A stretch of 64,000 nt of DNA, taken from the NCBI GenBank assembly GCA_964023205.1, contig OZ026837.1, positions 11,757,479-11,821,478 of the forward strand, read 5' to 3'. This stretch comes from Lutraria lutraria (taxonomy: Eukaryota; Mollusca; Bivalvia; Venerida; Mactridae). Both the position numbers and the translations under genes were made by a program. Numbering within the stretch: the first letter of the stretch is position 1; each line of letters opens with the position of its first letter. Positions 24,035 to 35,017 of this stretch are shown piece after piece. The notes beneath the pieces are model-generated. The model was not told the DNA's origin. It ran no database searches and saw only the letters and a list, made by a program, of their open reading frames with translations.

Positions 24035-24719
24035 TAACCTTTCCTTAATTTCAGATTAACATCAGTGTGTCAGTCATGACAGACTAGTGCTTTAAAATAG
24101 GTTAAGTACAGTAACAATATAATCCTCTTGGCTCAAAAGTGACGTGGTAAAATCTCATTGCAAAAATGAATTCTGATCACCCTAATAATTCTGTTGAGGC
24201 AATTTTAACAATTACCGTTATAGCATTTTGTATTTAAATGTTAAAGATGAGCTCAGTACATGAGTTAAAGTTTGAAATGCACATTATTAGCCAGAATGCA
24301 AACATTTACTTTATATTTGTACAAATATTTATCTAGATGTAAATATTTGATCAAAATTCAAACCAATATCGATGAAAGTACAAATATTTACCAAGTTTAT
24401 GTCAAAGCATATGCAGTATGACAATAAGCCTTATATTAGCACTAAGTGGTCAGATAATGTTTTCATAGATACATTTCAATCAAAAACATGCTTTAAAAAT
24501 TGATTGTGCGATATGGTACCATGTTTCTGATCAGTCCTTACGGCTGGATTTTAATATATACACAAAAATAAAAAAAAATGTATACTTTCAACAAAGATAA
24601 GCACTTATCAATGTTAGCCAGTATCATAGACAGGCATTTTAGATTAATTACAACCATCGTTGTTTATTCTCGAATATACGGACAAAATGCAAAAACTTGT
24701 TCAGCCAACACAAACACAG

Positions 24720-24850
24720 TGTCAAACCTGTGTTAACGGCCACCTACGAATAAACGTCACCCTGCGAATAAATGCCATTCTTTTATAAAACATAATTTAT
24801 TGATCATTTAGAATGAAATGACATCCAAATAAAGGTCACCTGTTGGCACG
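24720..24850. repeat. Decayed MITE-like segment
   Basis: Starts AAACCTGTGTTAACGGCCAC and ends AATAAAGGTCACCTGTTGG, weakly inverted ends with an AT-rich middle. Related words occur at 23620-23720. Tentative. Confidence 0.4.
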
Positions 24851-25289
24851 TTATGTTTGTACCTGTTAAGTTTCATGATTTCAGCGTGAGACTTTAAATT
24901 GACTTAATCTCGCGCTTTTAAAAGAACACTTTATTATATTAGCCCGTACGTTTATTGATAACAACATTTACTGTAATTTTTCAATGTGTGGCATCAGGTT
25001 ATTTTTCATGTTAATTAATTTCAGTGAAGTTTATTGAAAAAATATTTTTAAACAAAACAAAAAAATCAAATAGGCCTACGAGTACAAATTGTACTGTACA
25101 TTGTTTTCGTACAGACATGGTGATTATATTCTGGTTGCGAATAGTAAATTGTTGCAAAGTTCATAATCCTTGTTAAAGTAAAAATCACACAAGCCAAGAC
25201 TTATCTGATTGGTTTAGTTTAAACTTACTTACATCGATTGTAGAGAAAATTCTTATAACTTATATTAACTCCTCTCAATGACTGCTTCC

Positions 25290-25425
25290 TGGATTCTGAC
25301 CAGTACTCGCGCCGAAAAAATGGATTGTGAAGGTTCCGGTCAAATTCCGCCACTGGCGGGTTTAGAACCCGCAACATCCTGGTTAGGAGTCCGACGCTCT
25401 TCCCATACACCACTATTCCTCTGCT
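25290..25425 (-). repeat. tRNA-headed SINE fragment
   Basis: On the minus strand: TAGTGGTGTATGGGAAGAGC and GTCGGACTCCTAACCAGG (D-arm and anticodon-arm-like), then TGCGGGTTCTAAACCCGCC (T-arm with a B-box-like core). The T-arm stem pairs well. The acceptor stem is not convincing and non-tRNA sequence follows, so this is a SINE head or tRNA pseudogene, not a working tRNA. Confidence 0.6.
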
Positions 25426-25607
25426 TTTGAGGTATGTGTTTATAATGGCAAGATCCATAGTGTGAAAATATTTGAGGATTAATTTTACCTTGCATTCTCA
25501 CAAAGGTGTTTAGCAATTCATCATTACGCTCATTCCATCATCAGCAACAGCTGTTTGTTTCCACCCTTGTCCTTCAGGTGGTGAGTGCGTTGGGGAAAAT
25601 TTCATAT

Positions 25608-25668
25608 TGTCATTAACGGGAGGTTGTTGCTCAAGTTAGGGCCGCTATTGAGAGGTTGTACTGTATCC
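25608..25668. repeat. MITE fragment related to 22986-23133
   Basis: TTGCTCAAGTTAGGGCCGC and GAGAGGTTGTACTGTAT match the right half of the 148-bp MITE. The left end is missing. Confidence 0.6.
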
Positions 25669-25669
25669 A

Positions 25670-27470
25670 TCTATCGCTAATTCCGCATCAATGATATAAA
25701 GAATGGTGTATTCAGACGGGTGTAATTTTTTTATGGTATCAAATTCTTCATTGTTTCTGAGTTTACTATAACTGTTTGGTCAACTTTCACTTGTCACGTT
25801 AATTGTCAAGATGTGTTTCATGAATGTTTCTACCATATTCCTCTAGTTGCAAAGTTGCACAAACTGAGACACGTTGATCTTTTTATAATTTAACTGTCAA
25901 CCTGCATTATAACTATGATATTTATAGAATCTACAAGTGCATTGTCATGTTCTGTTTAATGACATCTGGGACCAATCATGTGCACAGGTACTTGACACAA
26001 AAATTACTATGAAAATATATGAAAAAAGATTGCGTCAAGTACCTTTGATCATGTGAATATTGATCACAGGCAATGCATAATATAAGCATGCATGGCAAAC
26101 ATGGCAAACATAAATTGCCCAATAGTGAAGTATTGATAACAAAATTTGATCCGGGTCTTTCAAATAAATGACCGGGTCCTTATCATTCTGATTGATACCC
26201 TCATCACCAGCGTGTTATAAGTTCAATACATACATCTGTGGCATATAGTGAGGTATATTCATTGTAATTATACATGGATTAAATTATTACAGTTATTTGG
26301 AGTCTATCTATGGGCTGCGACTGAAAAACTTACGTTTGATGGTTCACTACTAATTCAAATGACTTCTACCGTACAGAAAGCTGACGTATTGTAATACGTT
26401 ATAATTCTATATAAATCACCAAGCTAAGACGCACCACTACCAAATGTCTGGAGTTTTATTCATACGCGAAGCTGAAAAGTCTGGGGAAATAGTGCCTCTT
26501 GATTTCATTTATTCTGAGACCAAACAAAGACGAATCAATTAGAAATTATTACAACGTTTAGATATAGCACTTTATGTGGTTATGTACATTTACATTACAT
26601 TTTCCCTTTATCTCAAGTATACTTGAAAATTGAGTAAACGATATCCCATGCTATTCCTAGCATTCAAAACCCAAGGTTTTACAGCACGTGACATTGGTGT
26701 ACACATGGATAATTACAATAACTGTCAGTTTTATATTGCTTTTGTTTTTGAAAATGTACATTGACCAAACTTCACATCAAGCAAAAGGCTTGAGAGGAAG
26801 AAACAGGAAATGGTTGAATATGATTATAAATCATAGATTTAAGCTAAATAGATTAAACTTTGATTCATATTTTGATATAAATTTATCGACAATAATGTCA
26901 ATCAATAATACTCTGATCGATTATGAAATACAGTTGTATTAAATTAATCATAGCTAGTGTCAGCCATTGATCTTTTATGTCATATAGAGATATCTTTAAA
27001 ATACGTGTTAAAGTCGGACTGAAAACCATTTTGATAAAAAGTTATCTATTATGAGAGATACTGTATAGGTCTATATAGATCTCTATCAACTGTGAAAAGA
27101 AAATATACATTCCACAGACATTATGATGATTATAAATATATATATATGCGTATACAGACGTAATTCACCATCTATCTGAGTGAAAGGGAAATATAGCAAT
27201 CATTATTAAATTCTAATTGTTGACACAGGTCTAGCAGTAATGATAAAATCTCAGTATATGGAAGGCATCAATGTAGCTGCATGATTGGGAATAGTTTGTT
27301 TTTACCTCCTTAAGTGTGGGGATTTTCCATATTCCTTTTATGATTTCATCATTCCGTGCCCTTTTGATATGAATGTTACCCTTTCCTTCTTTGTTTGTTT
27401 TGCTTTATAGAACAAAATTTCATTTTTGCAAACTATTCAAATATAAATGCTTTTTGGAAACTGAACGATA
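25670..27470. other. Gene-free AT-rich stretch
   Basis: No gene recognised. An open frame at 26688-26942 starts hydrophobic but is otherwise low-complexity and has no splice context or family resemblance. Confidence 0.5.
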
Positions 27471-27765
27471 GCTTTCCATAGCCGTCACTCGGTCGGCGCG
27501 CATGACTTTTGATGCGGACCAAAATACAACGATTCTTCTACTTCCGTCTAAAACTAGTTCCCGTTTCATGTTGCAGTACAAGTCTATGTAAGTTCATTTT
27601 CCATGGGTACTTCAGTACTTTGATTTTCAACTGTTTAAATGTTATATTGAAGGACAACGAGCCCCTGGTATAGGTTGAATAAATGGCACAATATTAAATG
27701 TGGACATATAAGGCAATATGTCTTATACCACAAACACGTGACAAGGATTTAGAGTAAACATAGCC
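27465..27765 (+). repeat. Dispersed repeat, copy 1 (family R5)
   Basis: GCCGTCACTCGGTCGGCGCG followed by CATGACTTTTGATG, then TTCTACTTCCGTCTAAAACT and ACTTCAGTACTTTGATTTTC. Related segments: 28845-28925 (plus), 31105-31200 (minus) and 36110-36400 (plus). Non-coding and unclassified. Confidence 0.7.
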
Positions 27766-27884
27766 ATAGCGGTTAAACACATTTGTTAGGTGTATGTGAT
27801 TTTGTTTGTCTCCAAGGGTTGTCCTAATTTATCTCTAATCTTTTTAAATATGGTCGATCTGTGTATTGAAGTAATATATTGAGT

Positions 27885-28360
27885 TTTTTCTAGACTAATT
27901 ATACTTACGAGTATTTGTTAATTTTAGCTGTTTGAGAGTACTTACTGTATTGTCTATTACTAGTTTGGCTAATCCTGGCCATTTGATTGGCTAATGGTGA
28001 TTTCGGTCATTTTTGATTGGTCAATCATTGGACTGGCTATTCGTCGTGTTACCTGTCATGTTTGACTGAATCTGTTCGTCTGCACTGTTGTTGAAACGCA
28101 AGTAAATAATGTAGGCATCGTTCTATGATGTTAACGTGGCATAATATCGGGAACATCAGTAGATGTAAGTTTGATGTGGTTACTATGGTGGATTTGTTTG
28201 TATTTAGGGTGTACTTTATTCCATTGATGTATGGTATGGTAATACCACGTACATGTGATCTATATACATGAATGTATTCATTTGTCAAATACTCATGATT
28301 GTCAAAATATGTGTATTATCTATAACTTGTAAATATGTTATACTCTCCATAATCGAGGAA
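27885..28360 (+). repeat. Dispersed CCAAT-containing repeat, copy 2 (family R4)
   Basis: Counterpart of 18880-19300, with GCTAATCCTGGCCATTTGAT then TGGCTAATGGTGAT, and ATATACATGAATGTATTCAT then TTGTCAAATACTCATGATTG. This copy adds an extra ATTGG-rich segment and is followed by GAATGAATAAAGTAGACGG, which contains an AATAAA signal. Confidence 0.7.
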
Positions 28361-28655
28361 TGAATAAAGTAGACGGTCAATATCCTTTATGAAAAAAGCA
28401 ACTTCATACAAAAAACTTAAACCAATGCTTCTTGTAATTCGTCTAACTATAACGTTTTGTTATAATTGTTCTTGTTCTCGATAAGGCCAGTAAAAGTAAA
28501 AATGTAGTCGTGTCTGTTTACCAAAATTCCCTCAGCGGTTAAAACCCTTTATCAGTACTGCAGTAACAAAGCGTGATGTTTACAAGCGACGTGAGGAGTT
28601 TGTTCATTAACCAGACCGACACTGGGTACAGCAACATAAAAAAACACTTGGGGAA

Positions 28656-28839
28656 GAATCGTACCGATTATGTGATTGGAAACTGAATCGTACCGACTAA
28701 ATATGATTGGAAACTGAATCGTACCGACTAAATATGATTGGAAACTGAATCGTACCGACTAAATATGATTGGAAACTGAATCGTACCGACTAAATATGAT
28801 TGGAAACTGAATCGTACCGACTAAATATGATTGGAAACT
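28656..28839 (+). repeat. 31-bp tandem repeat, six copies
   Basis: One 29-base variant at 28656-28684 is followed by five near-identical 31-base units starting GAATCGTACCGACTAAATAT at 28685, 28716, 28747, 28778 and 28809. The high identity implies recent expansion. It is followed directly by an R5 repeat fragment. Confidence 0.95.
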
Positions 28840-28844
28840 GAACT

Positions 28845-28925
28845 ATAGTCACTCGCTCGACGCGCATGAATTATAATTAATGCAGACTACAGTACTACCT
28901 TTTCTACATCCGACATGTTTACGTT
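28845..28925 (+). repeat. R5 repeat fragment
   Basis: TAGTCACTCGCTCGACGCGC, ATGAATTATAATTAATGCAG and CTTTTCTACATCCGACATG match the start of the R5 repeat at 27480. Confidence 0.6.
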
Positions 28926-29206
28926 TAAAAATATTTTTCTAACCTGATGCACTAATGAAGCAATCAGGCCGGTGTTATTTATTCATTTATTAAATTATTA
29001 GTCAGTTACGTCGGCATACAATTTTGTTGAAAAAACAACAACACATTTTGTTAACAAGTATATATCTCTGATAACCCCATATAAAAAATTCCACGGTAAC
29101 TGAATCACCAAAATATGTTCATAACGTCGGTTTATCGGATTTAAAGATAGCAAACAAATTGCAGTTCACTGCAATATGTATATTGCATAATCGTTGCACC
29201 AGGACG

Positions 29207-29379
29207 TACGAGGTGCAGTCAAAAAGTCCCCGGACTAGGTCAATATCTCAAAAAGTTGACGGGTGTTTTTTTTACCATGAAACTAAACATGGTACTAGTT
29301 TCTAACTGACGGCATTGACTGATCCATTTACATTCACTAAGTTTGACCTAGCCCGGGACCTTTTTGACTAAACCTCGTA
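29207..29379. mobile_element. 173-bp mariner-like MITE
   Basis: The left end TACGAGGTGCAGTCAAAAAG and about 17 further bases (TCCCCGGACTAGGTCAA) are mirrored by the right end, which in reverse complement reads TACGAGGTTTAGTCAAAAAG then GTCCCGGGCTAGGTCAA. The 37-base inverted repeats flank only about 100 bases. The outer TA fits the mariner/Tc1 target site, and CGAGG..TCAAAAAGT ends are typical of mariner relatives. Confidence 0.85.
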
Positions 29380-29857
29380 TATACATGCACATGCAAAAAT
29401 GCATGTTTTACGTATATTTTCGTTGTTTACGACAGTGTACAGCGATATTTAAGTCCAATACTAGCGGGCAGTTAACCTATTTTCCCCTGGATTCTATAAG
29501 TTTATTGTAACAGCCAATCTCTCCTCGCGAATGGTCATCGACAGAAAAGAAATGCTTTAACCAAATCGTCGCAGACAACATGCATGTATTACGCTCAAGC
29601 TTTCAACTTACGAACCAAAGGCTCGAGATCTGCACATATTGAGCTAAGGCGCTGGTTACATGCTCATTAAAACTAGGGTAGGTTCGAGGCCATCTTTGTC
29701 TCTTGAGAGCGTGTGGAAAGGTAAAAACAATGGGAAAGAATACAAACCATTCCTTGTGCCTAATAAAATGTGTAGGGACTCGGCGAAAATAAGATCAGTC
29801 GGGTAAGAATACTTTTTTTACCAACCCTCTTTTGCTAACGGGTCGATATACCGCTGG

Positions 29858-29865
29858 TATATAAA
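29858..29865 (+). promoter_or_regulatory. TATA box of the FABP-like gene
   Basis: TATATAAA lies 97 bases before the start codon at 29955. Transcription would be expected to begin near 29890, giving a 5' leader of roughly 65 bases without an intron. The position and spacing fit a core promoter, but this is inferred from sequence only. Confidence 0.6.
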
Positions 29866-29954
29866 CGTTGACACTGATATCGCATTTGCAGTTAACGGCT
29901 TAAAGGGTAAATAAGTGTTATCATAATTCATAAATTTGTTCATTCTGCAACAAA

Positions 29955-32718
29955 ATGTCGACTGATTTGGACCAAGCGGAAAAAATTGCTTGTGGCAAAT
30001 GGAAATTCGCTCGGGAAGAAAACACAGAAGAAATGATGAAAGACATGAGTAAGCATTAGACCTTTTTATACCCATCCAATAACATAGTTCTAAACCTGTT
30101 TTATCGCAAACCAGGTCACCTGTTTGGATTTGTTGAAAATCTTTTTGTCAGTGTAGCTTGTTTTACTATAAGTTTTGTTAGCGTAGCTATCTTAATCTTA
30201 GTTTTGAGCTAATTTTTTGGAATGAAAATTGATGTTGGTTGGAAGTTACGTCTTATCTTGCTAATCTCAGTTTTGACTTAACTTCTAGGCATGGAACAAA
30301 AATTCTGTTTTTCATTCTCCGCTGATTGTCTTTTTTAAAAGGCAATTCTTGTTTAATCTGACTGTATCTATGGCATTTTAACTACAATATTGTTTTTCGT
30401 GCTTTTCTTAGATCAGTTATTAAATGCAATCACATGTATAGGTGAGATCGCTCCGGTAACCGTAAATGTGACTATTTTTCTGGATTCGAGGTTTAACTCT
30501 TTGACTGCCCAATGAGACGGGAATACCTGTCTGCACAAAGCTACACATATTTGCCAATGGAACTGGCATATGTACCCGTATTCACAATACTCTGCATATT
30601 TGTCAAGTGACGGCTGCACCCGTTTGGGAATCAAAATAAGCTCAAAATAAGCTCGTATTTTTTTTAGAATTCGTGCACAATGTAGGTAATATGTGTCAGC
30701 CAGCGATAGGGTTAATGGAACAAAATAATCATCATCTTACTTAACTGTTGTGTTTGCAGAATATCCCGAAGCGGTAATTGCTTTTATTTTGGGAACCAAA
30801 CCTACGATGGTTTTTGAGCGTGACGGAGATACCTTTAAAATGACATACGAGATGGTTCCTGGTAAAGCAATGGCTTTTACATTTAAACTCGGGGAAGAAG
30901 TGGAGGTCGTTGATGACAACAAGCCACCGATGTTCCATAACAAAGTATGCATCATATATTACATAAAATCTCTGTTTTACAATGATAAATGAAATACGAT
31001 TGACTCTTTTATTTCATTTCAACATGTTAACGTCTGCATCGATGAGAAATATTTCAATATACTGATTATATATTTTCAATATCGTTTAGCGAGTTTGTTG
31101 ACGACGTTATAATTTGATCCTCGTCAAAAGTCATGCACGCCGAGCGAGTGACGGCTTTGAAAAGCTGAACTATCGGTCTGTTTCTAAAAAGAGTGAACGG
31201 TGTACCAGATCGTACCAATTGACAACCTTTGGTAATTAATTGTTGTGGCAACAATTAATAACCAAAGGTCGTCAACTGGTCAGAAGAATAATACAAGCTT
31301 GAAAAGAAGATTATCAATCCATAGACATTATCAAGCCATGTCCAGGCGTACTGAATTGGGATGCTATATACTACTTTTGCCACTTAAAAATATGAGTATT
31401 CGAGCAATTCGATGTGGCGGAGGGGCATACAGTGTTGCCCCTGTCCGTCCGTCCGTCCGTCCGTCCGTCCGTACAAAGTTTGCTTTCCAAACAATACCTG
31501 AAGAAATATTTCATTAACTGGTTTCATATATTTTACTTGCATGTGTATAATTATAAGATACAGGTCAGATTCGATTTCTGTTAAAGCCCAAACATTTTCA
31601 CAGAAGTTATAGCCCCCTTTTGACTTATCTCTCTGCAGTGGCATTCGTGTCCTCCGAACACATTTCTAGTTTATTATTGTTTAATTCGGTCGCAACGTTC
31701 AATTTGGTCCGAATTATTTCGTCGTTTTCCCTACACATTTAAAACATTTTTTTCAACACGATAAGTAGTTAGTGCCCATCTTTTCTACGCAATAATGAAA
31801 CTTTGCTTATAACATTAACAGAACTTGACGATCATTTATTTATTTATTGTAGGAAGTAATAACTGTTGAAAATGGTGTATTGAAGATAATTTCTAGGTCC
31901 CAACTCACTGGAGATCTCAAAGTTGACACTGAAACTCACTGCGTTAGAAAAGGAAATGAGTTACATAGTGTAAGATTATACGAGTATCACTCTTAGTTAA
32001 TAATTATAAGGCTTGTACGTAACTCATTTATTTAAAATGCAAGAAATATACATGAATGTCTAAAACAGTTCATCTCCCACAGCTGATTCGAGTAATTCGC
32101 GCAGAGGAAGTTGTAGTTTCATGTATGATACTGGGTCAGTACTGGTACAGTATCCAGGAACACTGAATAGGTTAATAGCCCGCTGGTATATAACTGAAAT
32201 AAGCACCGGAGGATAAGGAAAAGGAAAAAAACAAACAAAAAGAAGAAAAACACACACAAAACGGACAGAAAAATCTAAGTGTAGTCCATGTATATGGGAA
32301 ATATATGAAAGAATGAACTTTTTGTGTTATAGCGGCTTAATATTTATTCGATTAGTATCGTTTGTTAGTTTTTAGGAGCGAAAGCTCCTATAGCTATACA
32401 CCACTTTTACTACTTACAATTAAGTGACGCCACTTACATTTACACCCGCATTGGAAAAATAGTATCGTTACCATTTGTTTTAGTAATTGCCATTAGTAAA
32501 TCCATTGTAGAATAGTTATATTAGGTTTGCGATGAATTAAATTTTGTATTTATGTGAACTTTATTGTTACCAAGTACTTGAAATTTCTACACTCACACTG
32601 GATAGATGTAAATCTTTATGATTCTTCCCTAATATATTGTATATATATATTGCAGCTGACGAGTAAGCTTGGAAATAGAAACATCATTGGAAATCGCATC
32701 ATGGTTCCAGACAACTAA
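29955..32718 (+). CDS. Fatty-acid-binding protein (FABP)-like, cytosolic lipocalin fold
   Basis: Four exons, 29955-30048, 30760-30944, 31853-31969 and 32656-32718, with GT..AG borders, join to 152 residues. Four exons is the classic FABP layout. The start shows GKWKF (residues 14-18) and NTEEMMKDM, matching the G.W.L..S.N...YM opening of the family. KPTMVFERDGDTFKMTY and FTFKLGEEVE follow the family's paired beta-strand motifs. Such proteins carry fatty acids or retinoids in the cytosol. Oddities: it is longer than the usual ~132 residues, with about ten extra N-terminal residues, and the C-terminus ends in GNRIMVPDN without the usual R.Y carboxylate-binding motif, so ligand binding may differ. 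The start was chosen because ATG at 29955 directly precedes the conserved strand and follows a TATA box. Confidence 0.85.
31105..31200 (-). repeat. R5 repeat fragment, inverted
   Basis: On the minus strand GCCGTCACTCGCTCGGCGTG followed by CATGACTTTTGACGAGGAT matches R5 at 27482. It lies in intron 2 of the FABP-like gene. Confidence 0.65.
31214..31280. repeat. Hairpin with 32-bp arms
   Basis: Arms 31214-31245 and 31249-31280 are reverse complements with about three mismatches around a 3-base loop (TGG). The arm contains ACCTTTGGTAATTAATTGTT. It is located in FABP-like intron 2 next to R5 and R3 repeats and may be a small palindromic element. Confidence 0.85.
31410..31670 (+). repeat. Dispersed repeat with (GTCC)n, copy 2 (family R3)
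   Basis: GATGTGGCGGAGGGGCATAC, a run of seven GTCC units at 31442-31470, AAGAAATATTTCATTAACTG, GTCAGATTCGATTTCTGTTA and GTGGCATTCGTGTCCTCCG correspond to 9335-9585. The GTCC run gives a false RPSVRPSV peptide frame. Confidence 0.75.
32095..32215 (+). repeat. SINE-B 3' fragment
   Basis: GTCAGTACTGGTACAGTATC, CAGGAACACTGAATAGGTTA and CGCTGGTATATAACTGAAAT match the core of the SINE-B copies. The tRNA head is missing. It lies in intron 3 of the FABP-like gene. Confidence 0.6.
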
Positions 32719-33480
32719 ATCTCAAGAAACTAAACTTTGTTGACACCCGACCTCATAAATGACTAGTGTGTCAAATACACCAATTTTATCATTTACTCAC
32801 ACATAGAGACTAATTATTGATAGTGTTTAGTTGTAATAGTTGACTTAGCAAGATATACTGAAATGTTATGCACTGAGCAGTGAGCAGCCAACTAGAAACC
32901 ACTAGATCGCATAGATTTACGTATCCGTAGCAGACATAGACACAGTTCAGTCCATCTAAAAGAAAATATTTGAAATTGGCTAAAGTCAACATTGTCATTT
33001 ATTGTCATAACTTGCTGTCAAACAAAATAAAAGATGAACTCATTGCGGGGTTGTCCTTCGATATATGTATATATGATACATTACTCATTCTAATTAAGGT
33101 ATATAATATTTCACAGGAAAATGTAAAGCAGACACGTATTGTTGAGACAATACATATGTGATGTATCATGTATGTATTGTTTTTATTTTTAGTTTTGCGC
33201 CCTTTTTTCAACAGTAGAGTCATGATTACAAGGCGGACAGTACCTAATTATCGTTTCAGGAAAGAACCAGTACAAGACTCCCATCCCCCGTGAGCAGCTG
33301 CCTATTACCTTTAGGCGCCTTTGTTTGTAACAAACCAAATCGGTTTCAAACAAGCGTAGAAAACTTATGACCACGCCAACTTATAGCGAATCTGCAATTG
33401 CTTGTGGTTGTAAGATTTGTGTAGTAAAAATCAAGAAAAATGTATTCTTACGTGGTTGAAATAAAGTAATAAACGTTTAC
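32719..33480 (+). other. Probable 3' untranslated region of the FABP-like gene
   Basis: AAATAAAA near 33020 and GAAATAAAGTAATAAACG near 33460 offer polyadenylation signals. A SINE-A fragment interrupts the region. The true end cannot be set from sequence alone. Confidence 0.35.
33176..33365 (-). repeat. SINE-A copy, head truncated
   Basis: TTTTGCGCCCTTTTTTCAAC, AAGGCGGACAGTACCTAATT, AGAACCAGTACAAGACTCCC and GTGAGCAGCTGCCTATTACC match the body of SINE-A on the minus strand. The tRNA-like head is lost. Confidence 0.75.
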
Positions 33481-34990
33481 ATTTATTTGAAATAATATAC
33501 AGTAGATATGACTAAATGCGTACTTTATTAAGCTGACCTAGCTAATATCAACATTTTAATGCATGACCTTATTGGACTGCTTGCTGATAAGTGGTGTTCA
33601 CGTGGTACTAATGTATCGTAGTTGTCCTAATTTTATTTTAGTTGCATATTTTATAATAAATCTTCAACTGCCACTATCATACCTATATTATCATCATTAT
33701 TTCAAATGTTAGGTATATAACTCGAAAAGTATAGATACAGGCCTACATTGCGATAAACAATATCATGGTCCAATTTTCTATTCCAGTGGCGTAGCCAGAA
33801 ACAAATTTAGCCGAGGCAGCGGTATCTTAGGTAGTTCCACGAGTCACACAATGGGGGTCCAGGGCATGACCCCCCCCCCAAAAAAACAAACCCAACTTTT
33901 TTTAAACTAGAACATCTCTGATGCGTTTTTGAGGTCACACAAACTATGTTTTAACCCAAATTTATCGGAACCATGGACATTATATATGTAACAATAAAAT
34001 TATATTTTACCTGCAACAAGCGGTTTATAACGAGAGATAGGATCGAGAAATCTATTTATGGTATATAACAAGTGCTCTATCCATTATAACACAATCGGAT
34101 TAATTGAACAAATCATATTTTATTGCTCTGCAAATTTTAAACAATAATGATGTGCTTACTGCTATATGCTTTTCATCGTTGACATTACATATTAGGTAAT
34201 ACGTTATATTCAGTAATTTTATTAACTGTTGAGTGCACACAGACCCTGATCACCATATGAACAATTTTCAATATTTTTAAACAAATCATCATTCCATACT
34301 AGTATTGCGTTTCTTTCTCGTTTTAGTATATGAGATATATATTTCTTCTTACTTCATTATTAATTAATTTACAGTATATTGCAATATAATTTTTCTTGCA
34401 ACCCCTTTTCTGATACATTCGCATAATAATTTGAATAATAAAGATTGTCAATACAGAAGATCCTCATTTAGATACTACTTCATATCTCATTATAAATACT
34501 ATTAATATCCTTTTTTTACTTCTCTTGAATGTTACAGGCTGTTAAATTAGACTGTGTGAAAATTTATGGTTTTTGTATATTTAAAAAATAAAATAACATA
34601 TAATAGATGATATTATACGGTAGATTTTCCTTTAATGTTGTCTCTCCTGGTGACCCCTCCACCTGAGAACCAATCACCCAGCAGTACCTCCCCAGGGGTC
34701 CCGAAAGGAAGAAACTCCTCAAGGAACCCTTCCCTTGAAACCCTACCTCACCCAGTGTACCCTATGTCTCTTGTCTGTCTACTCTAATGTTAACATAAAA
34801 GAAACGTATGGACGGAAACAAGCAGATATCTGAGGGATATTGCGTAAACATGGAAATCTTTAGAGTAAAAGCCAAATTCGTAATCGGTAAAAAAGAACAT
34901 ATTTGAAACATTCTACTGGGGTATCAAATGGGTGCCATCGGTCAAAAGTATATCAATTTTAATGCATATAGACGTAAAATATGGGCGATG
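33480..34990. other. Gene-free AT-rich stretch
   Basis: No gene recognised. It contains a hAT-like MITE end at 33786 and a GC-richer patch at 34640-34775 (CTCCTGGTGACCCCTCCACC and following) of unknown origin. Confidence 0.55.
33786..33890 (+). mobile_element. hAT-like MITE, left end only
   Basis: CAGTGGCGTAGCCAGAAACA resembles the CAGTGGCG.AGCCAG start seen in many hAT-type non-autonomous elements. A (C)10(A)6 tract follows. No matching right end was found, so the copy is truncated or the call is wrong. Confidence 0.45.
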
Positions 34991-35017
34991 ATTCAAAGGT
35001 GGATAGTAACTTAAAAA

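Noticed and set aside
25300..25400. Possible minus-strand tRNA with a CCT-like anticodon loop
   Set aside because: The acceptor stem does not close and SINE-type sequence continues on both sides.
26688..26942. 84-residue frame with a hydrophobic start
   Set aside because: A hydrophobic N-terminus can arise by chance in AT-rich DNA; the remainder is low complexity and there is no supporting context.
28656..28839. CRISPR-like array
   Set aside because: The 31-bp units are head-to-tail without spacers.
31245..31517. 90-residue frame with repeated RPSV units
   Set aside because: The repeats come from the (GTCC)n tract of an R3 repeat; it is not a gene.
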